Assembly: GCA_012959605.1 (NCBI GenBank) | Contig: DUCU01000032.1 | Location: 17,258-81,257, forward strand | Origin: Dehalococcoidia bacterium | Lineage (GTDB): Bacteria; Chloroflexota; Dehalococcoidia; Lucifugimonadales; UBA3495 | Length of the DNA: 64,000 nucleotides | Direction: 5' to 3' | In this document: positions 19,458 to 29,240 of the stretch, piece by piece | Numbering within the stretch: position 1 is the stretch's first letter | Layout of the letters: each line of letters opens with the position of its first letter | The notes under the pieces: generated by a model | Seen by the model: only the letters and a program-made list of their open reading frames with translations | Database searches by the model: none | Told to the model about the DNA's origin: nothing | Program-made: the position numbers and the translations under genes

Positions 19458-20552
19458 ATGGACATCATCGATCGAAAGCTGTTGAACATGATTCAATCGC
19501 CATTCCCCATGGTTGACCAACCGTATCAACAACTGGGTGAAGAGGTTGGAGTCAGTGAACAAGAAGTCATTGACCGGTTGACCGAGTTGAAACGGACCAA
19601 TGTGCTCCGTCAGATTAGCGCAATTTTCGACACACGGCGCCTGGGATTCAAGACCACACTCGTGGCCGCAGCCTACGAGCCAGACCAATTGCACCAGGCA
19701 GCAATGGAAATCAACAAGCACCCCGGCGTTAGCCACAACTACGCAAGGGAAGGCTCTTACTACAACCTATGGTTCACCCTAGCCGTGCCACCGGAACACG
19801 ACCTGGCGGCCACCGCGGGATATATGGCCCGCAAGACTGGTGCCCTTGAACAAAGATTGATGCCCACCAAACGGTTCTTCAAAATTGGTGTCAACTTTGA
19901 CATGGTCAACAAGAAGGGCTCTTCATTCAACTTTAGTCCAGACGATGTTAAGGCCGACAAAGGTGATGCTAAAGCAGGTGGCGAAAACGCCGCCGACACA
20001 GGCGCCGCCGATTCCTGGAACCAGGCCGTCCCCGTTACTGATTTCGAGAAAGACGCCATTCGCGGGATGCAAGAAGACCTAGCACTGGTCCCTCGCCCTT
20101 ATGACGACACCGCCAAAAATCTGGGCCTCACAACCGAGGAGTTGTTTGCCCTAGCCAAAGACTTCCAAGAGCGCCGCATAATGCGCCGTTACAGCGCCGT
20201 GCTGCACCATCGCCGTTCCGGCTTCAAGGCCAACGCGATGATTGTATGGAAGGTACCGGAAGACCGGGCTGAAGAAGTCGGTCTGACCATGGCCGCTCAC
20301 AACGCAGTGACCCACTGTTACGAGCGACCAACATTCCCAGACTGGCCCTATACCCACTTCACCATGGTCCATGCGACTACGCCCGAAGGCTGTGAAGAGA
20401 TCAACAATGAGATCAGCGAAGCCACCGGTATCACCGAACGTTTGGTGCTCTATAGCACACGTGAATACAAGAAGACTCGGGTGCGCTACTTTGTACCTGA
20501 CTATGACGAATATCTAGAAGTGGAGAAGCCTGACGCCGTAATTACGACTTAA
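19458..20552 (+). CDS. AhbA/AhbB (NirDL)-like siroheme decarboxylase fusion, two Lrp/AsnC-type halves
   Basis: Two tandem halves: MDIIDRKLLNMIQ...GVSHNYAREGSYYNLWFTL and FEKDAIRGMQEDL...VTHCYERPTFPDWPYTHFTMVH; first gene of the tetrapyrrole operon. Confidence 0.85.
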   Translation: MDIIDRKLLNMIQSPFPMVDQPYQQLGEEVGVSEQEVIDRLTELKRTNVLRQISAIFDTRRLGFKTTLVAAAYEPDQLHQAAMEINKHPGVSHNYAREGSYYNLWFTLAVPPEHDLAATAGYMARKTGALEQRLMPTKRFFKIGVNFDMVNKKGSSFNFSPDDVKADKGDAKAGGENAADTGAADSWNQAVPVTDFEKDAIRGMQEDLALVPRPYDDTAKNLGLTTEELFALAKDFQERRIMRRYSAVLHHRRSGFKANAMIVWKVPEDRAEEVGLTMAAHNAVTHCYERPTFPDWPYTHFTMVHATTPEGCEEINNEISEATGITERLVLYSTREYKKTRVRYFVPDYDEYLEVEKPDAVITT

Positions 20553-20630
20553 TTCAAAATCCCGGGCGATGCCATGGTTCTCTAGCGTAAACGCCTTGGT
20601 TTGAGTCAAAAACCTAGCATTTACCACTCC

Positions 20631-20676
20631 AGCCGTTATAACGGCTTATCCCAAAAACCTGGCTGGTGCCAGGTTT
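20631..20676. promoter_or_regulatory. palindrome plus hairpin upstream of precorrin-2 dehydrogenase
   Basis: AGCCGTTATAACGGCT perfect 16-bp palindrome (20631-20646) and aaacctggc-tggt-gccaggttt hairpin (20655-20676). Confidence 0.45.
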
Positions 20677-20692
20677 CAATACAAGAGGAATT

Positions 20693-21454
20693 ATGCCAAC
20701 TTTTTATCCTGTTTTCCTGAACTTGACCGGGCGGAGGTGCGTCATCATTGGCGGCGGACAGATCGCCGAGGGCAAGATTTCCAAGCTGCTCGATTCGGGC
20801 GCCAAAATCATCGTCATCAGCCCGGACGCGACCCAGGGCATCCGTGGTTTCGCCGAGCGCGGCCAGATCGAGTTTGACCTCCGCAAGTACCAAGAGGGTG
20901 ACCTCCAGGGCGCGTTCCTGGTCATCGCCGCCACCAACGACCGGGTGGTCAACCAGGAGATTTTCGAGGAAGCCGAGAAACAAGGCATCCTGCTTAACGC
21001 TGTCGACGACATGCCCCGCTGCTCGTTCATCGCTCCGTCCATCGTGGAAAAGGGTCCGGTGACCGTGGCAATCTCCACCGGCGGCGCCAGTCCCGCTCTG
21101 GCCCGCAAGCTTCGCGAGAAGATGGAAGTTTCTTCCGCCCTGGACTGGGCCGACGCGACCGGTGTGTTCTCCAAGGCCCGTCAGATTATCAAGGACAAAC
21201 AGATTGCTGTAGACCCACAGCGATGGCAGTGCTGCATGACCGACGAACTCCTGACCATGATCCAAGCTGGCCACGAGAACGAGGCTCTGGATCTGCTGAT
21301 GGACCTCATGTTGGGAAAAGACTCCAACGGTAAATGCTCCAATGTGGCTGAATGCGTGGACGGTGGCTGCCAGATCAGAAACACTCAGACTGTCAACGTA
21401 GAATTGAACCTAAACGGGAACCAAGACCGCATGGCCCAGACCGCGGGGGACTAG
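20693..21454 (+). CDS. precorrin-2 dehydrogenase/sirohydrochlorin ferrochelatase-like (bifunctionality not assessed)
   Basis: MPTFYPVFLNLTGRRCVIIGGGQIAEGKISKLLDSGA; VIAATNDRVVNQEIFEEA; RBS agagga. Confidence 0.92.
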   Translation: MPTFYPVFLNLTGRRCVIIGGGQIAEGKISKLLDSGAKIIVISPDATQGIRGFAERGQIEFDLRKYQEGDLQGAFLVIAATNDRVVNQEIFEEAEKQGILLNAVDDMPRCSFIAPSIVEKGPVTVAISTGGASPALARKLREKMEVSSALDWADATGVFSKARQIIKDKQIAVDPQRWQCCMTDELLTMIQAGHENEALDLLMDLMLGKDSNGKCSNVAECVDGGCQIRNTQTVNVELNLNGNQDRMAQTAGD

Positions 21455-21458
21455 CCGC

Positions 21459-22445
21459 TTGACTCTCAGCGAATCAGAGGACAATTCAAACGATTCAGAT
21501 TTGCGGGTTGGCCCGGCACTCAAGGTTGGCAGCCGCGGCAGCGCCTTGGCTCTGATCCAAGACCACGTGGTGATTGGCCGGTTAAAGGCCAATAGCCCAA
21601 ACCTTAACTTCGAAGTTGATACCGTCCGGACCCGAGGCGATGCAGATCAGACTTCCCGTCTGGCCGGCATGGGTCTGGGCATCTTCGTCAAAGAACTTGA
21701 AGACGAACTACTCAATGGGAAACTGGACATCGCGGTACACAGTCTCAAAGACATGCCCACTCTACTGGCTGATGGCCTGGTGCTCGGCGCGGTATTGTCC
21801 CGAGAAGACCCCAGGGACGTGCTGGTAAACCGGTTTGGCGTTCCGCTGGATAGCCTCGAGAAGGGAACTCGCATCGGCACCAGCAGCCCACGCCGCGCCG
21901 CCCAACTAATGATGTTTGCCCCCCAGGTGGAGATTGTCTCCATCCGTGGCAATGTGGAAACCAGGCTCAGAAAATCCCAGGGTGATGAGGCAGACGGGGC
22001 CATCTTGGCTGCCGCCGGCCTGATTCGACTGGGACTGGCCAACCAGGTCACCGAGTATTTGTCGGCCACCAAGTTTGTGCCACCTCCCGGCCAGGGCATC
22101 CTGGCTGTGGAATGCAGGGCCGACGACCATCACATGATGAACCTGCTGGCAGCAATTGACGATGCTGACACCAGGTACGAGGCCACCGCAGAAAGGACTT
22201 TCCTAGAGCGACTTGGGGGCGGTTGTAGCGTGCCGGTGGGCGCATTCGCCCAATGCACCGGCGACACCATGAATATGACCATCTTCATGAGTACCGAAGA
22301 TGGGGAAAAGAATTTTACATCCGAAGTAAATGGTCCAAAGACAGAACCCCTGGCCCTAGCCACTGAAGCCTTCCGCATCCTTGAAGAAGAGGGAGGAGCG
22401 GATCTGGTAGCCGTGGCCCGAGAAAACCAGTCGTATCAAGCGTAA
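21459..22445 (+). CDS. hemC: hydroxymethylbilane synthase
   Basis: KVGSRGSALALIQDHVV, VHSLKDMPT, RIGTSSPRRAAQL, RGNVETRLRK, LGGGCSVPVGA. Confidence 0.96.
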   Translation: MTLSESEDNSNDSDLRVGPALKVGSRGSALALIQDHVVIGRLKANSPNLNFEVDTVRTRGDADQTSRLAGMGLGIFVKELEDELLNGKLDIAVHSLKDMPTLLADGLVLGAVLSREDPRDVLVNRFGVPLDSLEKGTRIGTSSPRRAAQLMMFAPQVEIVSIRGNVETRLRKSQGDEADGAILAAAGLIRLGLANQVTEYLSATKFVPPPGQGILAVECRADDHHMMNLLAAIDDADTRYEATAERTFLERLGGGCSVPVGAFAQCTGDTMNMTIFMSTEDGEKNFTSEVNGPKTEPLALATEAFRILEEEGGADLVAVARENQSYQA

Positions 22446-22497
22446 TTATTCGCCCTCATGGGCATTACCCATATCCGGCGTTATTAAGGGACGGAAA

Positions 22498-24024
22498 TTG
22501 ACCGGTAAAGTTTATCTGGTGGGCGCCGGACCCGGCGACCCCGGACTGATCACCGTTAAAGGAATGAAGGTGTTGCAGGAGGCCCAAGTGGTCGTCTACG
22601 ACCGCCTTGTAGACCCTGCACAGCTTAAATTCGCGTCCAAAGACGCGGAGATGATCTTTGTTGGCAAGGCCAGGGGCCGCCAGCAACTGACCCAACCCGC
22701 GATCAACCGACTCCTAGTGGACAAAGCCGCCCAGGGGCTGAACGTGGTTCGGCTTAAGGGCGGAGACCCATTCGTGTTTGGCCGTGGCGGCGAAGAAGCC
22801 CTGGAACTAAAGAACAACGGACTGTCCTTTGAGGTTGTTCCAGGCGTGACTTCAGCCATCGCAGCCCTTGCCTACGCGGGCATTCCGATAACCCATAGGG
22901 GCATCTCCACCACCTTCACCGTTGTGAGCGGCAGTGAAGACCCCGCCAAGCCAGAATCCACCATACCCTGGGACGTTTTAGCCAAGAACGGCGGCACCCT
23001 GGTGGTGCTGATGGGCTGGAAATCCCTGGAAACGATCCTCTCTACCCTGGAAGCGAACGGCCTTCCGCCAACTACCCCCGCAGCCCTGGTGCAATGGGGA
23101 ACCTGGAGCGAGCAGAAAACGGTCACTGGCAACATCAAGAACATCTTGGAACTGGGCACGGCCGCTGGTCTCACCGCGCCTGTAATTACCGTCATCGGCG
23201 ATGTGATCAACCTGCGGGAAGATCTGTCCTGGTTCGACAAACGGCCACTATTTGGCAAGCGCGTGTTGAACACCCGCTCACGCTCCCAGGCATCAAGATT
23301 ACAGACCCTGCTGGAGCAAGCCGGAGCTAACCCTCTGGAACTGCCAACCATCGAGATTGGCCCGCTGGCCGACCACACAGAACTGGACGCCACACTGGAA
23401 CAATTAGCCGACTATAAATGGGTAATCTTTGCCAGCGCCAACGCCGTGGAGTCGGTCTTCGAGCGCCTGGCCCTACAAGGCAAGGACGCCCGTGCCCTGG
23501 CCGGGACTACCATTGGAGCCATCGGCCCAGCCACCGCACAGGCCTTGGCCAACCGGGGTATCACCGCTGACTTCGTGCCCAACCGTTCAATCTCAGAAGA
23601 GATTCTCAAAGAACTCTCAGACCGTGATTGGAACGGTGTCTCGGTCTTGCTGCCCGCAGCGGACATTGGCCGTGACGAACTGGAAAAGGGGCTGGCAGCT
23701 ATGGGAGCCACAGTTAAGCGTCTGGCTGCCTACCGAAATGTCCCGGTTGCAGGCATCAGCGACCTGGCTAAACAAGCTTTCATCGACGGCGTGGATGTCG
23801 TAACCTTTACCAGTTCCTCCACCGTGCTAAACCTGGTGGACATGCTGGACGGCGACCTGAAAACCCTTGAAAACAGCTTTATAGCTTGCATCGGCCCAAT
23901 AACCGCCGCCACCGCACGGGAACTGGGTCTTAGAGTGGACCTGGAAGCGATAGAACACACTGTTGAAGGTCTGGTGGACGCACTGACCAACCACTTTGCC
24001 GCTGGCGAAGTTTCCCACGCTTAG
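22498..24024 (+). CDS. uroporphyrinogen-III C-methyltransferase / uroporphyrinogen-III synthase fusion
   Basis: VYLVGAGPGDPGLITVKG, VVRLKGGDPFVFGRGGEE, then C-terminal HemD-like domain (GKRVLNTRSRSQASRL, VIFASANAVESVF, VVTFTSSSTV). Confidence 0.95.
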   Translation: MTGKVYLVGAGPGDPGLITVKGMKVLQEAQVVVYDRLVDPAQLKFASKDAEMIFVGKARGRQQLTQPAINRLLVDKAAQGLNVVRLKGGDPFVFGRGGEEALELKNNGLSFEVVPGVTSAIAALAYAGIPITHRGISTTFTVVSGSEDPAKPESTIPWDVLAKNGGTLVVLMGWKSLETILSTLEANGLPPTTPAALVQWGTWSEQKTVTGNIKNILELGTAAGLTAPVITVIGDVINLREDLSWFDKRPLFGKRVLNTRSRSQASRLQTLLEQAGANPLELPTIEIGPLADHTELDATLEQLADYKWVIFASANAVESVFERLALQGKDARALAGTTIGAIGPATAQALANRGITADFVPNRSISEEILKELSDRDWNGVSVLLPAADIGRDELEKGLAAMGATVKRLAAYRNVPVAGISDLAKQAFIDGVDVVTFTSSSTVLNLVDMLDGDLKTLENSFIACIGPITAATARELGLRVDLEAIEHTVEGLVDALTNHFAAGEVSHA

Positions 24025-24071
24025 CAGACCGAGTATTAGTTCTTAATAGCACCCCAGGAGGATAGGACGTC

Positions 24072-25055
24072 ATGACCAGCTTCCCAGACTCACGGTTGCG
24101 CCGCCTGCGCGGTAGCGAGTCCATGCGCAACATGGTCAAAGAGACCCGCTTGACGGTTAAAGAGTTCGTCTACCCATTGTTTGTTGCCCACGGCTCAGGC
24201 GTCAAAGAAGCCATTGAGCCCATGCCCGGCCAATTCCAAATGTCCATAGACGTTCTGTCTGAGGAAGTTGGCGAGGCTGCAGAATTGGGCATCCCATCCG
24301 TCCTCCTGTTCGGGTTGCCTGCTGAGAAAGACCCGCTGGGCCTAGAAGGCTACGACCCTGAGGGCATCGTTCAAGAAGCAGTTCGCATGATCAAGAAAAA
24401 CCATCCCAAGATGATGGTGGTCACCGATGTCTGTATGTGTGAATACACCGACCACGGCCACTGCGGCGTAATCGAGAACGGCAAAGTCGACAATGACCAA
24501 ACCCTGGAACTATTGGGCAAGACCGCCGTGTCCCACGTCCAAGCCGGAGCCGACCTCCCTGCGCCATCAGCGATGATGGACGGTCAGGTTTGGGCCATTC
24601 GCCAGGCATTGAACGCCAACGGCTACGATGACATACCAGTCATGGGCTACGCGGCCAAGTATTCCTCCGGGTTCTATGGCCCGTTTCGAGAAGCCGCTGG
24701 ATCAACGCCCCAGTTTGGCGACCGCAAGAGCTATCAGATGGACCCATCCAACGCGCGTATGGCCATGCGCGAGATTGAAGCCGACGTCGCGGAGGGTGCC
24801 GATATTGTGATGGTAAAGCCGGCGCTGTCGTACTTGGACGTGATCCGCCAGGCCAAAGACCGATTTGATCTGCCCCTGGCCGCCTACAATGTGAGCGGCG
24901 AATACTCCATGATCAAGGCCGCAGCCTCGCTGGGCTGGGTCGACGAGAAAACCGTCACCATGGAAGTGCTGACGTCCATCAAACGGGCCGGCGCAGACAC
25001 GATTTTGACCTACCACGCCAAAGAAGTAGCCAAATGGCTCAAAGAGACTGAGTAG
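24072..25055 (+). CDS. hemB: delta-aminolevulinic acid dehydratase
   Basis: RRLRGSESMRNMVKET, DVCMCEYTDHGHCG, MVKPALSYLDVI, RBS caggagg. Confidence 0.97.
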   Translation: MTSFPDSRLRRLRGSESMRNMVKETRLTVKEFVYPLFVAHGSGVKEAIEPMPGQFQMSIDVLSEEVGEAAELGIPSVLLFGLPAEKDPLGLEGYDPEGIVQEAVRMIKKNHPKMMVVTDVCMCEYTDHGHCGVIENGKVDNDQTLELLGKTAVSHVQAGADLPAPSAMMDGQVWAIRQALNANGYDDIPVMGYAAKYSSGFYGPFREAAGSTPQFGDRKSYQMDPSNARMAMREIEADVAEGADIVMVKPALSYLDVIRQAKDRFDLPLAAYNVSGEYSMIKAAASLGWVDEKTVTMEVLTSIKRAGADTILTYHAKEVAKWLKETE

Positions 25056-25089
25056 TCTTTTAACTCCCAATATTTAATCAGGACGCTGC

Positions 25090-26376
25090 ATGCAACTTAG
25101 CAAATCAGAAGCACTATTCGCCGAGGCTCAGAAATATATCCCCGGCGGCGTTAACAGCCCGGTGCGTTCATTTAACGCCGTGGGCGGCACTCCGCCATTT
25201 ATCGCACGAGGAAAGGGATCCAGAGTCTGGGATGTGGACGGCAACGAATACATCGACTACCTGGGTTCCTGGGGACCGTTGGTACTAGGACACTCCCACC
25301 CGGCGGTTGTGGAAGTACTGATAAAGACCGCCGAGAGCGGGACCAGCTTCGGCGCTCCCGTAGAACAAGAAGTTGAACTAGCCAAGATGATCTGCGCGGC
25401 ACTGCCATCGGTGGATTCAGTCCGTTTGGTCAGCTCTGGAACTGAGGCGTGCATGAGCGCCATTCGCCTGGCCCGTGCCTTCACTGGCCGGGACAAAATC
25501 ATCAAGTTCGCCGGGTGTTACCACGGCCACGCCGACGGCCTGCTCGTCAAAGCAGGCTCGGGCGCATTGACCCATGGTATCCCCACCAGCGCCGGCGTTC
25601 CGGAATCCTACGCCAGCGAAACCTTGGTCGCTGAATACAACGACATTGAGTCGGTTGAGAAATTCTTTGCCGCCAACCCGTCCGGAATCGCCGCCGTCAT
25701 CACCGAGCCAGTGGCCGGAAACATGGGCGTGGTACCACCCGCACCGGGGTTCTTGGAAGCTCTGAGAAAGGTCACCCAGGACAACGGCGCACTCTTGATC
25801 TTTGACGAGGTCATCACCGGATTCAGGGTCGGCCCCAACGGCGCCCAGGGTCTGTTCAACATCACGCCAGACATCACCACCATGGGCAAGATCATTGGCG
25901 GTGGACTTCCGGTAGGAGCCTACGGCGGCCGAAAAGAGATTATGGAGATGGTTGCTCCGCTTGGCCCCATGTACCAAGCTGGCACACTATCAGGCAACCC
26001 TCTGGCGGTGAGCGCCGGAATTGCAACGCTGACCGAGCTAAGCAAGCCGGGCGTGTTCGAGCGAATCGACGGCCTGGCACAGCGGTTGACCCAAGGCGTC
26101 ACAGCAGCTTTCCAGAAGGCCGAGATACCCGCAACCATCAACCGGGTCGGCTCCATGTTCACCGGGTTCTTGAATCCGGGACCAGTGGCCGGGTTGGCCG
26201 ATGCCGAGAATTCAGACACCGAGATGTACGGACGCTATTTCCACGCGATGCAAGAACAGGGCATCTACATCGCTCCGTCCCAGTTCGAGGCTGGTTTTGT
26301 CTCTACTGCCCACACTGAGGCAGACATCGACGCCACCATCGCCAAGGTCACAGCAGCGCTACGCAGTCTCAGCTAA
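25090..26376 (+). CDS. hemL: glutamate-1-semialdehyde 2,1-aminomutase
   Basis: [55 protein letters not shown]. Confidence 0.97.
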   Translation: MQLSKSEALFAEAQKYIPGGVNSPVRSFNAVGGTPPFIARGKGSRVWDVDGNEYIDYLGSWGPLVLGHSHPAVVEVLIKTAESGTSFGAPVEQEVELAKMICAALPSVDSVRLVSSGTEACMSAIRLARAFTGRDKIIKFAGCYHGHADGLLVKAGSGALTHGIPTSAGVPESYASETLVAEYNDIESVEKFFAANPSGIAAVITEPVAGNMGVVPPAPGFLEALRKVTQDNGALLIFDEVITGFRVGPNGAQGLFNITPDITTMGKIIGGGLPVGAYGGRKEIMEMVAPLGPMYQAGTLSGNPLAVSAGIATLTELSKPGVFERIDGLAQRLTQGVTAAFQKAEIPATINRVGSMFTGFLNPGPVAGLADAENSDTEMYGRYFHAMQEQGIYIAPSQFEAGFVSTAHTEADIDATIAKVTAALRSLS

Positions 26377-26402
26377 GACCCGACCCCAAACAAGCAAAAC
26401 GC

Positions 26403-26439
26403 AAAAAGGCTCTCCTGATGTAGCAGGAGAGCCTTTTTG
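26403..26439. terminator. bidirectional rho-independent terminator
   Basis: aaaaaggctctcctg-atgtag-caggagagccttttt between convergent hemL and sodN. Confidence 0.85.
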
Positions 26440-26461
26440 ATTGCCGTTATTTAGTGGCGGT

Positions 26462-26932
26462 TTAGGTGCCGTAGCGGGCAGCGGCGTTGGGGTCGCTGTA
26501 CTCTACGCCCTTGGTAGCCCAGAATGCGGTGCCAATGGCATCAACAGTAGAAACCAGTTCCTCGCATTTGGCCATGTCGACGTTCTGCTTGCACTGTCCG
26601 GCCAACTTCAAAGCGGCGTTGAACGTGCCGTGCAGGTCAAAGCCGTCGGGAGTGTTCGGCCAGCCGTAGTCGGCCCAAAGAACGGTCAGCTCGTGCTTGA
26701 CCACTTCAGCGTGTTCTTCTTTGACCGTGATGTAGCGGGCGATCTTGTTGACGTAGTCCTGATAGGCTCCGGCGTCACTGGCGTCGGGACGCTCCAGCGT
26801 CTGAAGCCTTAGAGTCATTTTCTGAACGGTCTGGGCGGCTATCTTAGCCGACAACGGTTCATAGATCCCGCATGGGACGTCACAATGTGCTTGCGCGATT
26901 CCTGGCTTGAACCAGCTTATTAGGTTAAACAT
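26462..26932 (-). CDS. sodN: nickel superoxide dismutase
   Basis: 156 aa; Ni-hook motif HCDVPCGIY after a short leader MFNLISWFKPGIAQA; helical-bundle body. Confidence 0.93.
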   Translation of the reverse strand: MFNLISWFKPGIAQAHCDVPCGIYEPLSAKIAAQTVQKMTLRLQTLERPDASDAGAYQDYVNKIARYITVKEEHAEVVKHELTVLWADYGWPNTPDGFDLHGTFNAALKLAGQCKQNVDMAKCEELVSTVDAIGTAFWATKGVEYSDPNAAARYGT

Positions 26933-27211
26933 AGCAGCCTCTCCTGACTACACCTGATTTTTTGCAAGCATCAGCGTAATCAAATTCTGATAGCTTCGCA
27001 ACCCCTGACTGCCGTTCAAATCCCTTTCTTTCACCCCTAGCCCAGGCTCGCCACGCCAGCCATCTTGTATCCACTTAGTATAGGCACTTATAATTGCTCA
27101 ATTACGCACCCATAGCTAGTGGTGCCCCAACTCTATTTTGCCAATATACCGGCGCCCGTTTTATTTCAAAGATCAGGTTCAAAGACGAGGCGGCGCCCAG
27201 GAGATGACCCA

Positions 27212-28909
27212 GTGGCGACAGCACCAAAAACCGCCAGGCCCGCTCACATGAAACACCGCAGCAGTGAGCTAACCGGAGACCCGCAGCGGGCGCCGGCTAG
27301 AGCAATGTTGATGGCCATGGGGCTAACCCAGGATGACCTGCAAAAACCCTTTGTTGCCATTGCCAACCTAGCCAGTGACGTTACCCCGTGCAACGTGCAC
27401 CTGGACCGGTTTGCTCAGGCCGCGAAAGAAGGTGTCCGCGCCGCCGATGGCGTGCCATTTGAGTTTGGCACCATCACTGTAAGTGACGGCATCTCCATGG
27501 GCACAGAGGGCATGAAAACATCTCTGGTGAGCCGTGAAGTCATCGCCGACTCCATCGAGCTGGTTACATTTGGCGAGCGCATGGACGGACTGATTACCGT
27601 TGCCGGTTGTGACAAAAATATGCCCGGTTGCATGATGGCTTTAGGGCGTTTGAATGTGCCAGGTCTGTTCATGTACGGCGGATCAATCATGCCTGGCCAG
27701 TTCAAGGGCCAGGACGTGAACATTCAAGACGTATTTGAGGCTGTTGGCTCTTACGCCAAAGGCGATATGACTCTGGAAGATTTGACCGCATTGGAATGCG
27801 TTGCCTGCCCCGGTGAGGGTTCTTGCGGCGGGCTATTCACCGCCAACACCATGTCTACCTGCATCGAAGTGATGGGTATGTCACTACCAGGTGACGCCTC
27901 CGCTCCGGCCATCGATCCTCGCAAAATGGGAGAGGCCAGAGACGTAGGCCGCACGGTGATGCGCCTGCTGGAAGAAGACCTGCGTCCCCGCGACATCATG
28001 ACCAAACAGGCATTTGAAAACGCCATCACGGTGGCGGTTTCCATGGGTGGATCAACCAACTCGGTACTGCACCTGATCGCCATCGCCTATGAGGTCGGTA
28101 TCGAACTCACCCTTGAAGATTTTGACCGCATCAGTCGCAACACACCCTATATCGTAGATATGAAACCGGCCGGAAAATATTTGATGGCCGACCTCAGCCG
28201 CTACGGCGGCATCGCCCTAGTTATGAAGCGGTTGTTGAATGCCGGGCTGCTGCACGGTGACTGCATGACAGTAACCGGTAAGACCCTGAAGGAAAATATT
28301 GAGTCTGTACCGACCATTGACGACCAACCCGTCGTTTATCAAATAGACAATCCACGCAGCCCCACCGGAGGACTGGCAATATTGAAGGGCAATATCGCCC
28401 CCGACGGCGCTGTTATCAAGGTCGCCGGGCATCAGGAAAAGGTATTTGAGGGACCGGCTCGGGTGTTTGATCAAGAGCCGGCCGCGTTCCAGTCCATCCA
28501 GCGCGGTGACATCAAGGCTGGGGACATAGTAATCATCCGTTATGAAGGCCCCAAAGGCGGGCCGGGCATGCAAGAGATGCTGTCCGTGACCGCTGCCATC
28601 GTGGGCCAGGGACTGGGCGACGATGTTGCCCTAATCACCGACGGGCGCTTCTCCGGAGCGTCTCACGGACCCATGGTCGGCCACGTGGCCCCTGAGGCTG
28701 CAGTGGGCGGTCCTATAGCACTGATTAACGAGGGTGACATCGTCACGTTGGACATCCCAGGGCGCAAACTAAACGTAAAACTCACAGACGAAGAACTTGC
28801 GGAACGAAAGAGTAAGTGGCAGCCCATTCCGGCCAATTATACGAGTGGCGCACTTGCCAAATATGCCAAACTGGTCTCTTCTGCCTCACTGGGAGCAGTG
28901 ACGCACTAA
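27212..28909 (+). CDS. ilvD: dihydroxy-acid dehydratase
   Basis: ORF opens at 27119 but AGGAGATGACCCAGTG places a GTG start at 27212; [48 protein letters not shown]. Confidence 0.95.
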   Translation: MATAPKTARPAHMKHRSSELTGDPQRAPARAMLMAMGLTQDDLQKPFVAIANLASDVTPCNVHLDRFAQAAKEGVRAADGVPFEFGTITVSDGISMGTEGMKTSLVSREVIADSIELVTFGERMDGLITVAGCDKNMPGCMMALGRLNVPGLFMYGGSIMPGQFKGQDVNIQDVFEAVGSYAKGDMTLEDLTALECVACPGEGSCGGLFTANTMSTCIEVMGMSLPGDASAPAIDPRKMGEARDVGRTVMRLLEEDLRPRDIMTKQAFENAITVAVSMGGSTNSVLHLIAIAYEVGIELTLEDFDRISRNTPYIVDMKPAGKYLMADLSRYGGIALVMKRLLNAGLLHGDCMTVTGKTLKENIESVPTIDDQPVVYQIDNPRSPTGGLAILKGNIAPDGAVIKVAGHQEKVFEGPARVFDQEPAAFQSIQRGDIKAGDIVIIRYEGPKGGPGMQEMLSVTAAIVGQGLGDDVALITDGRFSGASHGPMVGHVAPEAAVGGPIALINEGDIVTLDIPGRKLNVKLTDEELAERKSKWQPIPANYTSGALAKYAKLVSSASLGAVTH

Positions 28910-28960
28910 CAACAGCTGACAATCGGGTCGATGCAATTTATCGACTCTAGCATGTAGAAC

Positions 28961-29179
28961 ATGCAATCGAAACCAAAGAACGACAACGACTTGGAACTTG
29001 AATCAATTGCGGCCTTACAGGCGGAGGGCCATGTCCGGCTGACGGATATGGCAGGCCCTCTCAGACGCCGCCTGTCGGAACAAACCGGGCGACCGGCCCA
29101 ACCAACTCCATTGGTCGTCCGAATTTCTGTTGCGCTAGCTGGGTCAGCCGCAATTGGGCTGTTGTTTCTAGTGGAATGA
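28961..29179 (+). CDS. small hypothetical protein with C-terminal TM segment
   Basis: 72-aa ORF with C-terminal hydrophobic segment VVRISVALAGSAAIGLLFLV; fits between ilvD and the malic enzyme gene. Confidence 0.45.
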   Translation: MQSKPKNDNDLELESIAALQAEGHVRLTDMAGPLRRRLSEQTGRPAQPTPLVVRISVALAGSAAIGLLFLVE

Positions 29180-29240
29180 ACTGGTTGATTTAGCAAAAAT
29201 CTTCGCGCTTGAAGCCACCAATTTTGGGAGATGCGTAAAC

